Positions 21,165 through 31,710 of a stretch of 64,000 bases of DNA are shown one piece after another. Made by a program: the position numbers and the translations under genes. Each line of letters opens with the position of its first letter. The first letter of the stretch is position 1. Origin of the DNA: Macrothele yani (lineage: Eukaryota > Arthropoda > Arachnida > Araneae > Macrothelidae); NCBI GenBank assembly GCA_039090855.1, contig CM077010.1:45960905-46024904 (forward strand), in the 5' to 3' direction. The notes under the pieces were generated by a model. The model was not told where the DNA came from. It was given only the letters and a program-made list of their open reading frames with translations, and made no database searches.

Positions 21165-22639
21165 ATAAATATAGAGATAGTGGACTTTGCGCTGTGAAGT
21201 GAACGCAATGCGAATATACATAGGTAGGTAGCTGAAGTGGTACCTAATTCGACATAATCCTACAACAAACGTTTCGATCCGTCGAGATGACCGGATTGTG
21301 TGAAAAGAACACCACAAAGTGAACAACTATGTGAAGTAGCCACATGCAAATGAGATTTACAAATTAGCATGCTGTACGCATGAGCCGTAATTCGGTCCAG
21401 CCTACAAAAGACAGCGGACCTGCCGTCAGACACTCATTTGCCGAAATGCCACGCAACAGTAGACTTTCTGGTGATGAGGTGCAGAAGATTTGGAGACAGA
21501 GCAAATAGAATGCCTGTAGCGAAAATTTGTAAAGCCATGGGGAGGAGTAGGGCAGTCATTTATACGACTATCGAAACGTGGTACGATAACTGCCAGAAAA
21601 CGGCCTGGAAGGCCTCGAATAACAACCAAACGAGATGATCGTGCCATCGTGCGTTTAGTGTCATCCCAAAGGTTATCACTACGTCAAGTTTCTCGGACTG
21701 TTGGCGTCACCGTCTCAAAGGACACAGTTCATCGACGAATCAAGGAAAGTCGCAACATTGTGCTCCGTAAAATGCGCCGTCTGCCACACCCCACGCGGCG
21801 CCACAAGGAAGCTAGATTGTTATGGGCAAGCAACCACATGCACTGGACGGACGGGTGGATCCCAACTATTTTCTCCGATGAGAAAAAGTTCAACCTGGAC
21901 TGCCCTGACGGTTGGAACTGCTATTGGCATGATTTACGACGCGAGCCACGCACCTTCTTCAGCAGACAGAAAGGAGGGGGATCTGTGATGGTCTGGGGAG
22001 CTTTTGCGTTCAATGGGACAACGGATATCGCTTTTGTGCGAGACAGGCAAAACTCCGAAACGTATCAGGACATACTCGGCAGCCACCTTCTACCGTTTGC
22101 CGAAACTCTAGCGGGTGTTGATTATCTGTTATAGCAAGACAATGCTTCATTCGATCCATCAGTCTGCATCAACGAAAAGCTGGTTTAACACTCATCATGT
22201 CACCTTAATGAATTGGCTAGCACTCAGTCCAGATCTGAACCCTATCGAGGGCCTATCGGATTTCCTAACTCGTGATGTGTATGGACGGCAGTTCTCAAGT
22301 GTGGTGGCATTGAAAGATCAGATTGAACGAAGCTGGTACGCACTCCTTCCTGGACACTTACATCTCTAGCTGGACAGTATGCCCGATCGGGTTTTCAGTG
22401 TTATTCGGATCAACGGCTCCACTATTTGTACCGGAGGTGCTCATAACTAGTAAGTCTTTATATTTTTGAGACTGCGTATTTCTGTTTTTTTCTTGCACTT
22501 GGCGTTGGAATTGTTATGTTTCCGTCAAACTACTGTGCAGCTGCGTGTCCTATGTTATTTTGCTGTAAATATGAGGTGTACATTTCAGCTCGTTGTTGTT
22601 TCTTTTTTATCCGAGAATTTGTTCTGTCTCTATATTTAT
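21165..22639 (+). mobile_element. Tc3-like DNA transposon nested in Tc1
   Basis: Ends carry AAATATAGAGATAG (21167-21180) and its inverted partner CTGTCTCTATATTT (22624-22637). Outside these, the two halves of a Tc1 transposase join. The interior holds a Tc3-type transposase on the plus strand. This gives an explicit relative age: the Tc1 is older. Confidence 0.8.
21446..22375 (+). pseudogene. Tc3-like transposase, several stops and frameshifts
   Basis: The N-terminal M-P-R-N-S-R-L-S region is broken by stops. The longest open piece (21649-22134) has the HTH end (S-K-D-T-V-H-R-R-I), then F-S-D-E-K-K-F-N-L-D near 21869-21898 (first Asp) and G-G-G-S-V-M-V-W-G-A-F near 21976-22008. Q-D-N-A-S at 22136-22150 is the second Asp box in a shifted frame. 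L-N-P-I-E-G near 22222-22250 keeps the Glu. The W-H-D-L motif is typical of Tc3-like proteins. Confidence 0.85.
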
Positions 22640-22825
22640 GTTACGCACTATAGATCCATTCGCACCCAAGATCCTGCACCAACAAATATCAGGGAACTGT
22701 TGGCGGCTGTTCAGACGGCATGGCTCCGTAACTCTTCAGAAGTTTTCCAACAACTTGTGGAATCGATGCCACGTCGAGTTGATGCACTTCGCCGGGATAG
22801 AGGAGGTCCTATACGATACTAGGTA

Positions 22826-24478
22826 CGCACCACATGACTTTTGACACACTTTAGTGTACATATTTTAAGAACGACATGAAAAAGGACACATTTGGTTAAC
22901 GTGAAAAACGCATTGTATGATATTCAGAAGTATTCGTCGTGCTTGAAATACCGTGAAATACGTTTGACAAAATCAGTTGATAGTTAAAATGAGAGATGTC
23001 GCCGAAATAAAAGAAGCAAACTGAAACAAAGCCGACAAATGCTGTTCGTGAAATCTATTTTTCTTGTACATAAAATAAAGCAGATGTGATTACTGCAAAT
23101 GCTTTCTTTAGAAGTGCGCAGAAATCAATTTTCGTTGTCATTTTTGCATAAGTAAAAGACATTTGATTTATTTTAGAGATTACATTTCTTCCTTTGTGAG
23201 CAATACTTTCTTAAATTCTACCAATGCATTTATGATAATTTCAAGTAAATTTCGTTATCGTTCTCTCGGAGTAGGAAGAGTGAATAGACGATTTAATCTA
23301 TTAAATGTTTATCTTCGTTATTTTGAGCAGTGACTGTCTAACCTCGGATATAAATTCTAGGAATGTATCACTCAGACTGGCTCATTTCTCGAATAAATCG
23401 TTGAAGCGTAGTTTCGCCAAAGGTTTTTAAGCTTTCCGCTTTTGCTGTGTTGTGAACACACTTCATTATAGTCAATTGAAGGCACACAGCGGAAAACCGT
23501 AATCTCGGCCCACATCAAAATTTCAAAAGACACAAATGAAAAAAACAAAACAAAAAAACGTAAGATTTGTTCCGGAAGCTGAACGTTTGAGCTAAATATT
23601 GGAAACAAAATTAGTGCTTCATAAATCTTTGAAAAGGCCGTGCTTTCTTAATTTAAATATTTGATTAGAAGTTAAAGAAACTCATTACAACCGCGTTGGG
23701 GCATGATTATGATATCCAATGAACTTTCTAAAATAAATATTCGCAATGGAGAAATGATAGGGGATTTAACAAGAGAAAGATATGATGAGGCTTCAATTTC
23801 ATTCGACAAATCCGAAAAAGTGAATGGTTTAATGCAGAACGTTGGCTTGCTCTCAGAATTTATCTACTACCCTCAGACCACGTTCGTGAGATTAAAGGAT
23901 TACACAGATGTGAACACTAATTAAACTGATTTATTTTCTCCTTCTAATGAGAGTGGTATCAAAAATAAAACAAAATGATACGGAAAATGCGTAAATTGCG
24001 CGATGTAGATGAACTTCGCTGTTAACGAGTGTACCACTCATAGATAGATCGGGGATTTTGATTTAACTGTTGAAAAGTCGTTATACACTTAAAACTGAAC
24101 GAGGTAGGACGTGCATTTGCGAACTAAATTGCTTTTATTTAAATGCTAATTGTATTTAAATCAGGGTTGCCATTTTACGTCGATTACTCCAACAGCAATG
24201 GATGTCAGGGCCATTATTTCGTGCGAAGTATATAAATAAATAAATGCAATTTCTAATTAAATGTCCTATCCTGCACCTTCTTCCATTCCTTAGACAAAAG
24301 TTTGTCCTTAATTCGGAGGTTTCAGAATACCGATCCTAAACAGCTGCTTAGATCAATAACATTTAAAGATAATTCATCTCAGTAAAATATTAGTTTCTTT
24401 TTTTATTCCTTTTAAAATTACAGAAGATGCTCACACGTTATAAAACATTTTCCAGCAATATAATTAATGTTTAACCCT
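22826..24478. other. AT-rich sequence, no recognised element
   Basis: No recognisable gene, repeat or RNA. A 73-codon open frame at 23703-23924 has a plausible composition but no domain I know and no supporting context. Confidence 0.4.
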
Positions 24479-24919
24479 TTAAGGTGGACGTCAAGCAATT
24501 TTGCTTCCTATACTTCCAATGGAAAAGCTTCTATACACATTTTCTTCGCAATTAATGCGTTCCCAAGGATGAAAATTTGAACATCGATTAAAATAGCTTC
24601 ATTTTATAAATTGCAATACTTAATATTTTCAAAAACATAACCATAATTATGCAATCCAACATTTGTTTGTCTACTGACGTCATCAAAGTACAGGTCGCGC
24701 CATCTTTTTATGGTTTCAACACCACCAAAGGAAAAGTTATTGATTTTTAAAATAATTATTGTTATGTTGTAGAAAATATTAAGTATTCCAAGTTATAATA
24801 TGTAGTTATTTTAATGTTCAAATATCCATCCTTGGGAACACACTAATTATGAAGAAAATGTGTGCAAAAGTTTTTCCATTGGAAGTATAGGAAGCAAAAT
24901 TACTTGACGTCCACCTTAA
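24479..24919. mobile_element. Palindromic (foldback) MITE, copy 2
   Basis: Ends TTAAGGTGGACGTC and GACGTCCACCTTAA; arms of about 180 bases are near-perfect inverted repeats. It matches the element at 2285-2724 over its whole length, including the central TAACCATAATTATG and CTACTGACGTCATC segments. TTAA at each end suggests target duplication. It is non-coding. Confidence 0.85.
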
Positions 24920-24929
24920 GCGGCCGCTA

Positions 24930-26195
24930 TACCTCATCTAAATGACTCCCAAAATTTTCTGCTCCCTTGAAACAAAATTGCTCACATAGGGGCCAGGTTT
25001 GACGAAAGCCAGGTATGACGAAGCTCCTTTGCCCCTCTCGTTTCAGCAGTGCCGACCATAAACTCATTACATGTGACGTATACATCATTCCACTAGATTG
25101 AAGGTTTTTTATTCAGAAAGTCTCTTCTAGTACTTTATTCTATGCTGTATGACCCAAGATACGGACATACATTCTCTGCTCAATGTTCCTCTGATACGGA
25201 CATCATGCTACTGGGGAGAAACGAATCACTCGAACATCTCTCTCCTTTCTAAGTTTCTTCGCTATTATTATAGCTATTTTGGCATGAAATATATCTGAAA
25301 GGATTCGTGCCAACCAATATACTACGGGTGTTCAAATGAAAAGGTACGAAACGTCATAAGAACGTAACCGTTAACATATTTGCCTATGCCTCTATGGGAG
25401 AACGTAGCGACATATCTAGGGATGCGATTGGAGTCACCGGCGTGGATCGGAGCATGCGCGGGCGGCCGCATGCGCAGGAGAGAGCAGAGGCTCTTATAAA
25501 GAGCGCCGTCCAATTGACGCGGCAGTGCGTGTGAGGACAGGATGGCGTTCACATTGCAAAATTCGACGATTGAGGAGCAGCGAGGCGTTATACGATTTCT
25601 GACAGCGGAAGGTGTTAAACCGGCCGCTATTCATCGCGAAGGGTGTGGTTCTGCTCCATGATAACGCGCGTCACCACGTCTCCAGGCTCACACACGCGGA
25701 ACTGGCCAAGTTCCAGTGGGAGCAGCTTGACCATCCGCCCTACAGCCCGGACATATCGCCCTGCGATTTCCATGTATTTGGTCCCCTGAAAAAACATCTG
25801 AAAGGGAAGCGCTTACACTCGGACGACGAACTCAAGGACACTGTGCAGGACTTGGTCTCGTCACGGCCACAGGAATTCTGGGAACAAGGAATCCTTCGGC
25901 TCGTTAATCAATGGGATCGTTGTGCTACGGCCTATGGTGAATACTTTGAATAAAGTCTTCATTTATACCCACAGTGTCGTTTCGTACCTTTTCATTTGAA
26001 CACTCCTTGTAATATATCTGAAAAGATTCGTGATAACAAAGCTAATGAACGCTTCTTAAGCAACGCTTTCTAGTGGGCAAGTTCACTCCATCCCGCTACG
26101 TTCGGCCTACTTATTGGGCAGTGAATATATTAATTTCAGTTGATTTTAGCCCAAAAATTTATCCCCGAGTTGATTCGTTCCTGCTGGTTAAAGGG
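24930..26195 (+). repeat. Unclassified interspersed repeat, copy 1 (interrupted)
   Basis: Segments near 25195-25265 (GAAACGAATCACTCGAACA) and 26050-26190 (GCAACGCTTTCTAGTGGGC.., GTTCGGCCTACTT, TTGATTCGTTCC, TTAAAGGG) match in order the region at 40960-41720. No coding capacity or terminal structure was seen. A deleted mariner is inserted at 25322-26011. Confidence 0.6.
25322..26011 (+). mobile_element. Mariner element with internal deletion
   Basis: Inverted ends share GTGTTCAAATGAAAAGGTAC plus GAAACG (left 25328, right complement ending near 26005), and TA lies at both outer edges (25320-25321, 26012-26013). The transposase keeps its first about 30 codons from an ATG at 25541 (M-A-F-T-L-Q-N-S-T-I-E-E). 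It then jumps to the second half: L-H-D-N-A-R-H-H-V near 25655-25680 (second Asp) and Y-S-P-D-I-S-P-C-D-F near 25745-25775 (third Asp), ending at 25951-25953. About half of the protein, including the first catalytic box, is deleted. It is a non-autonomous derivative. Confidence 0.9.
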
Positions 26196-26214
26196 TTACA
26201 ATAAAATTATTTAT

Positions 26215-26937
26215 TTATTAAAGTACCATTTCATAGCCCTTTTGTAGAACTATAAACTTACATCTAAATTTCCAAGGTAACTGAGCATTTCTTAAAATTG
26301 GTTGTGGTATTATATTCCATTCTACTGCTTCCAATAGTCCAATCATTGTTTTATGTCTGCGTTTAAAAGCGCTCTTTTTAGCAGTCCGAAGGCATAATAG
26401 TCAATTGGTGATACGTCAGGGGACTTTGAAGGAATTTGAGCAAAAGGAATAGACTTCATGACAGTCTCTTTTTTCATTTTTGTGAAGAAATATAGTGATT
26501 GATTTGGATGTATGGACTGGTATCTTTATTCTGACGGAGCTGAAGGCTCTGTGGGTAAAGGAATGGTATTTCCTCTTTAAATATAGGAGTTAAAACATTG
26601 TGGTATTATGTAGAATTTATTTTTTCAGTCTTTTCAACATTTCTTTACATTTAATTTCCCATTGTATGAGAAACCAGCAAAAATCATGAAACCTTTACTG
26701 AAACTTTCTTTGTATTCTTGGAACCAAGTTTGCAAGTCTTTTTCTGCTCTTTTGCGATAGTAAATCGATCTTTTTTTTTTTTTTATTGTAACGCTCCTTT
26801 AGGTAGATCCATGCTACAGTAATAGTCACAATAAAGTTCCATCTGTCTCCGGCTAGGTGATTTTCATGAACAAGTCTACACCTTGTTCTGCACTCAGCCA
26901 TGTGCCTAGGCAAAAGGCGGTGAACGTTTTTTAGCAC
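26215..26937 (-). pseudogene. Mariner-like transposase fossil
   Basis: On the minus strand V-H-T-S-K-S-I-T-I-F-L near 26490-26520 resembles the second catalytic region. S-P-D-V-S-P-I-D-Y-Y-A-F-G-L-L-K near 26375-26425 is the third catalytic box (Asp). A shifted frame then gives H-K-T-M-I-G-L-L-E-A-V-E and W-K-F-R-C. Upstream, F-H-D-F-C-W-F-L-I-Q-W near 26655-26690 resembles the segment before the second Asp. Stops interrupt throughout. The assignment rests on motif order; the N-terminal part is not recognised. Confidence 0.65.
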
Positions 26938-28550
26938 GTCTTTTGTGAAAAAAGATCGTGCTTATGTTACCGGTTTGTCAGTCCGTCCATCCGTACCCAC
27001 GATATCTCTGCAACAATTAATCCGATTTGAATTTTTTTTTTTTTTTTTTGCATTGGTAAGCTAATATGTGAATGGTGATCCTTTATTTCGTTTTTTTCTT
27101 ACGATGTACAATTTCACCGCTAGAGGGCGTAAATGCAGATGTCAAATTCAAAAATACGTTTTGTTCCACATATTTGCTTCTAAACATCAGATTGAAAACA
27201 TTTTATCTTTCGATTCCATTTTTGTCGAAGAGTATTTTAGATGTAGTCACTTTTTCGAATTACTCAGATTTTCCGCTAGGTGGCGTAAAAGTAAATTACA
27301 TTTTTCCCGATAACTCTTCCAAAATTCCGATTTGAAATTTTTCTTCAGCGGATACACCTCCTGATGGAAAATTCTTGCATATTATTTCAAATTTTTGGTA
27401 GAGACTACTTTAGCCACCAGGGGCGTAAGTGTTAATTTTTGCTTCTGATGTATTTGCCATAAAATTTGAGCTAAAATATCGATTAAAAAAATTACTTCGT
27501 GGACTGATGCCATTCGCATCGATAAACATTTTCAGAATAATTTCTTCTTTAAATATTCCACAGTTTCTCCGCCAGGGGGCGTAGATGTATAACTTATTTT
27601 TGTCAATATCTCTACTTCTAGGAGTCCGATTTGAAAAATTTCTTCTTTGTTGGATAGTGTTTCCAGTGTAACACGTTTTTCACATAATTTCAGAATTTTC
27701 AAGTAATTCATAGGATTTCCGCTAGGAGGTGTAACAGGAAATTGTTTTTGTCCCTATATCTCTGCTTCTAAATCTCCGATTTGAAAACTTTCTGCACCGG
27801 ATGCAGCTCCTGATGGGAAATCCTTTGCACGTAATTTCTAATTTTTGAAAAAAAAAATGGTTTGACCACCAGGTGGCGTAAGTCATAATTTCCGGTTCTG
27901 ATGTATTTGCAGCAAAATATGAGCTTCTAAAATCTAGATTGAAAAAAAAAAGTCGTTTGTTGACTGATATTACTCATATCGACAAACCTTTTGGGAACAT
28001 TATCTTCCTGAAATAATGCATGGTTTCTACGCCCTTGGCGTAGAAACCATGCATTATGTTAATATCTGCTTTTGATGTATTTGTAGCAAAATCTGTGATC
28101 CTGAAAACTCGACTATTTTTTTTTCTTGGACCGATTCAGCTCATATGGATAAACCTTTTGAGAATACTTTCTTCCTAAAAGAATGCATGGTTTTCCCACC
28201 AGGGGACGTAAAGTCATTTTATTTTTGACGATATCTCTGTTTCTAAGAGTCCGATTTGAAAAACTATTTCTGTGTTGGAGAGAGTTTCCGGTGCGAAATG
28301 TTTCTCATATAAATTCATGTTTTTCTTAACACACAAGTCTGCAAGCAGAGGGCGTAAGCTCACGATTCCGTTTGCAGAAATATCTGAGGGATTAACAACC
28401 CGATTGAAAAACTTCTTTCTTCCGTCAGATACTATTGTTTTCCATACAGGTTCCATTGACTTTGAATAGCTTTGATAAATTTAATTTGTGTCAGAACAGA
28501 TTCAAAAGACGTGCTTATTACACCCGAAAACTCAGTGTCATCTTTCTTCT
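26930..28550 (+). mobile_element. Helentron/HINE-like tandem-structured repeat, copy A
   Basis: It starts with TTAGCACGTCTTTTG (from 26931) and ends with the inverted partner CAAAAGACGTGCTTA (28503-28517), followed by a degenerate short hairpin (28519-28538) and CATCTTTCTT. The interior is a diverged array with a period of roughly 450 bases, each period holding ATATCTCTGCTTCTAA, CCGATTTGAAAAATT and three to four GCCAGGGGGCGTA-like motifs. It has no coding capacity and no target duplication. Subterminal inverted repeats, a 3' hairpin, internal repeats and insertion without duplication are known features of Helentron-associated (HINE/DINE-like) elements; the assignment is inference. Confidence 0.65.
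27117..28357 (+). promoter_or_regulatory. Array of CTCF-like motifs in copy A
   Basis: Matches to the CTCF core occur at 27117 (CCGCTAGAGGGCGTA), 27273 (CCGCTAGGTGGCGTA), 27415 (CCACCAGGGGCGTA), 27569 (CCGCCAGGGGGCGTA), 27719 (degenerate), 27866 (CCACCAGGTGGCGTA), 28196 (CCACCAGGGGACGTA) and about 28343 (CAAGCAGAGGGCGTA). Seven of the eight are on the plus strand orientation of the element with GTA after GGC. Binding is inferred from sequence only. Confidence 0.5.
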
Positions 28551-29835
28551 TTTTTTTTCAGAACAGATCCAAATCTTCGTTTATTACCTTTTTTATAGTT
28601 GATATAGAGACTTAACGACTTAGCGATTGCTCTTTGGATCGATGGATTTTCTTTTGAGGCCAGAGCAGTGGTGTAACTGTCACCCCCGCAGCCATTTCCC
28701 TCAGAGATCTTTAAGGCCTATCAAGTCGTGACGCCATTTTAGGTGACGTCACATCCCGTTAAACACAGCCCACTGGAAAGAGGAGACCCTGAAACGAACG
28801 GCTGTCACTTAGGTCATGTGACCAACTGAGTCGTCTCAGCAATCAGTAATGTGCTGATGGGCTCAATCGGAATAGCGGAAGAATTCCAAAAAGCGTGCGC
28901 TGATGAAAATTTCGAAGGTTGTGTTGCAATATCAATAAAATGTGCTAATATTTACTTCACAAATTACTTTGAAAATTTTATACAAAATGAAAGAAATGCT
29001 AATGTTTAAACGAAACTGACAAAGTATTTGCGACGTCTTCGCTTAGAATTCCAGCTGATGGGAACTTTGTAATTCGCCGCACAAAATAAATGAAATGTGC
29101 TGTTTTGTTGATAACTTACTTAAAACGTTGTGGCACGAAATGCGAATATTTTCATGTCTTTGATGACACATTGGATGTCTGTATGGATTCCAAGACGGCA
29201 GCGTGTTTACAATTTTTGTTTTGCTCCTGGTGAACTCTTGAATTTTCGCGGCCTTTTTCAATTCCCTTCTATTTTTATTGAAGGACTTTGTTCCGCTGCC
29301 ATTCAAGAGGTTATGGCGTCGGTATATTTGGTTCTGGCCTATACCCGTAATGTTAACATTACCGGTGTGCGGTGTCAGCGTGTTCCTTATTCATGCATTA
29401 CTCAAGGAAGAAGACTTAAGTAATTTTTGCATTTATTTTGCTTGACCTGAACATATTTTCTGAATTTTTCTTACTGTCGTTATTTTTCGGAAGGGCGGGA
29501 CTTTTGTTGTTTGAACTTATAGTACTTAGTAAATCTACCACTAAGGAAAACAACAGCGATACGAAAAACATTTCTGTAAGATGAATACATCTTACGGAAA
29601 TGCTAAACCGTTAAACAACTGAGATAGTTTTACCAACAAAACATATGCATAGCAAATTTTTTTTTCAATGTATATATAAATAAATAAACTTTGCACGTTA
29701 TATTACTTAAGACAGAAAATAAATCGTACCTGTATGCCAGTAACAACAGAAACCAGTGGGTATAAGTAAATGATTTTTTTTTCTTTCCAGAAACGATCTA
29801 ACATTTTATTGTGTTGCAGTGGTAAATAAACATTA
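28551..29835. other. Unassigned sequence with one half of a spaced inverted repeat
   Basis: Near 28775-28850 a segment (CCACTGGAAAGAGGAGACCC, TCATGTGACCAA, GTCTCAGC) is the inverted counterpart of 31475-31545 (GAGACCC.., TTGGTCACATGA, CTTCTTTCTACTGGGC). The two halves enclose the Tc1 at 29838-31337. No coding region was recognised; open frames around 29043-29423 are without known domains. Confidence 0.5.
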
Positions 29836-29925
29836 TACACTGACGGAAAAAAAAAATCCCAACACCACGAAAAAATAGTTGCAGAGGAATGAAATGGCGG
29901 CAAAACATTTGTATGAGTAACATAT

Positions 29926-31098
29926 TTAATCGATTAAGGTTTCAAGATCACAGCTTATTGTATGCGCGAGAAGAGCCATTTTAAATGTGAAATGCTGGTA
30001 CATTAATAACCTGTAACCGCCAGAATGTTGAATGCAAGCACGCGAACGTTCATGCATTGTGTCGTATAGGTGCTGGATGTCAGTTTGTGGGATGGAGTTC
30101 CATGCCTGTTGCACTTGGTCGGTCAATACAGTAACGGTTAATGCTGGTTGGGGGTGACGCTGGAGTTGTCGTCCAATGATGTCCCATACGTGCTCGATTG
30201 GTGAAAAATATGGGGATCTAGCAGGCCACGGCAACATGTCGACACTCTGTAGAGCATGTTGGGTTACAACAGCGGTAGGCGGGCGAGCGTTATCCTGTTG
30301 GAAAACAACCTCTGGAATGCTGTTCATGAATGGCAGCACAACAGGTTGAATCACCAGACCGACGTACAACTGTGCCGCCAGGGTGCGTGGGATAACCACG
30401 AGAGTGCTCCTGCTGTCATAGGAAATTGCTCCCCAGACCATAACTCCAGGTGTAGGTCCAGTGTGTCTCGGCCGCAGACAGGTTGGTTGCAGGCGCTCAC
30501 CTGGCCTCCTTCTAACCAACACACGGGCATCACTGGCATCCAGACAGAACCGGCTTTCATCAGAAAACACAACAGATCTCCACTCCGTTCTCCAATGAGC
30601 TCTAGCTTGACACCACTGACGTCACAAACGGCAGTGGTTTGGAGTAAGTGGAATGCACGCTGCAGGGCGTCTGGCTCGGAGCTGTCCTTCAAGTAACCGA
30701 TTTGTAACAGTTTGTTGTGTCACTGTGGTGGCAACTGCAGCTCGAATTGCTGCCGCAGACGCGGTACGATGCGCCACGTCCATACGCAGTACGATGCGCC
30801 ACGTCCATACGCAGTACGATGCGCCACGTCCATACGCAGTACGATGCGCCACGTCCATACGCAGTACACGGCGGTCTTCCCTCTCAGTAGTGCCACGTGG
30901 TCGGCTGGAACCCGGTCTTCTTGGGGCAGTACCTTCCCTTGACCGTCGCTGCCAACAATCATGCACAGTGGCTACATTCCTGCTAAGTCGTTCTGCAATA
31001 TTGCGGAAAGAAAATCCACCTTCTCGTAGCCCTATTACACGACCTCGTTCAAACTCCGTGAGCTGTTTATAATGGCTTCTTCTTCTTCTTAAAGGCAT
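29926..31098 (-). pseudogene. Tc1 transposase, one in-frame stop, repeat-expanded
   Basis: It begins M-P-L-R-R-R-R-S-H-Y with helix-turn-helix L-T-E-F-E-R-G-R-V-I-G-L-R-E-G-G-F-S. Then comes an expanded stretch produced by four 25-bp units, I-P-L-T-P-N-H-C-R, and a single TGA stop at 30622-30624. The same frame continues through F-S-D-E-S-R-F (first Asp, near 30550-30570), V-F-Q-Q-D-N-A-R-P-P (second Asp, near 30285-30315; the usual His is Pro) and F-S-P-I-E-H-V-W-D (Glu, near 30190-30215), ending with an extended tail. The Tyr in S-P-Y-F replaces the usual Asp. Only the stop blocks translation. Confidence 0.93.
30766..30865. repeat. 25-bp unit x 4 inside transposase
   Basis: Four identical 25-bp units (ACGATGCGCCACGTCCATAC plus GCAGT) at 30766, 30791, 30816 and 30841. 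Three extra units add 75 bases, so the transposase reading frame is preserved although each unit alone is not a multiple of three. Confidence 0.97.
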
Positions 31099-31710
31099 TC
31101 TTGACTAACATCAACACCCTACGTTGAATCTCAACGATAACTAACGCTCACGAACGTTACAGCGCGTATTTACAGCAAACCTGCTTTGCATGTTCCGAGG
31201 GGCTCTACTAGCGCCACACGTATGCGCCGAGCGCGAGATTTGCATAGACGTCATCTTACAGATGTACTCTCACCGCCTACCAACTGTCGTTTATCTAACA
31301 GAGCCCCTTCTTGGTGTTGGGATTTTTTCCGTCAGTGTATTTATGCTATACGAGTCTTAATTCGTTTTTCTTTGGTAAAAAATTCACAATTATGAATTAA
31401 AATAAAATATGAACAACTTCACAGTAACACACTAACGGACTGATGGCGTTCACGACTACAAATGCAGTTCAGAGCAGTGAAGCTGAGACCCTTTTGGTCA
31501 CATGACTAAATGGTTTCAGGGCCTCTTCTTTCTACTGGGCTATGCAATGGATCTACTGCTCAAATAGTCCGTGCTGCATTACCACGCTAGGCCTAACCGT
31601 GTGACTTATGCTTGTCCATGCTTGCGTGAAATTAATAGTGTTCTTTTCCTGTGGTTTGCTTCAACTAACATTTTAATTACAGTTTTTATATATACCGGTA
31701 ATTGACTCAG

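Larger units (their letters stand above)
20316..22825 (+). pseudogene. Tc1-like transposase split by a Tc3-like element
   Basis: The first part (20316-21164) decodes, with frame changes, to R-G-M-A-M-G-A-R-R-M-G-H-S (HTH), then W-S-N-E-S-R-Y-Q-L-L near 20776-20805, where the first catalytic Asp reads Asn. G-G-G-S-I-H-V-W-G-V-F lies near 20848-20880 and M-N-R-I-E-H-L near 21117-21137 (Glu). The C-terminus resumes after the insertion at 22665-22822: P-T-N-I-R-E-L-L-A-A-V-Q-T-A-W and E-S-M-P-R-R-V-D-A-L. The second catalytic Asp box is poorly kept (F-Q-V-D-M-R). It is a dead DD34E transposase. Confidence 0.82.
29838..31337 (-). mobile_element. Tc1-like transposon, full length with both ends
   Basis: Terminal repeats start CACTGACGGAAAAAA and contain ATCCCAACACCA; the right end is the inverted partner ending TTTTTTCCGTCAGTG. 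TA duplications flank both ends (29836-29837, 31338-31339). It is 1,500 bp, slightly long because of a 25-bp repeat expansion in the transposase. It is one of the two best-kept DNA transposons in the window. Confidence 0.95.

Noticed and set aside
22680..22822. Independent small gene (frame 22466-22822)
   Set aside because: Its C-terminal part is the tail of the Tc1 transposase separated by the Tc3-like insertion.
28021..28060. Short perfect palindrome around CTACGCC-CTTGGCGTAG as a regulatory operator
   Set aside because: It occurs in only one of the repeat copies and looks like a local inversion between adjacent units.
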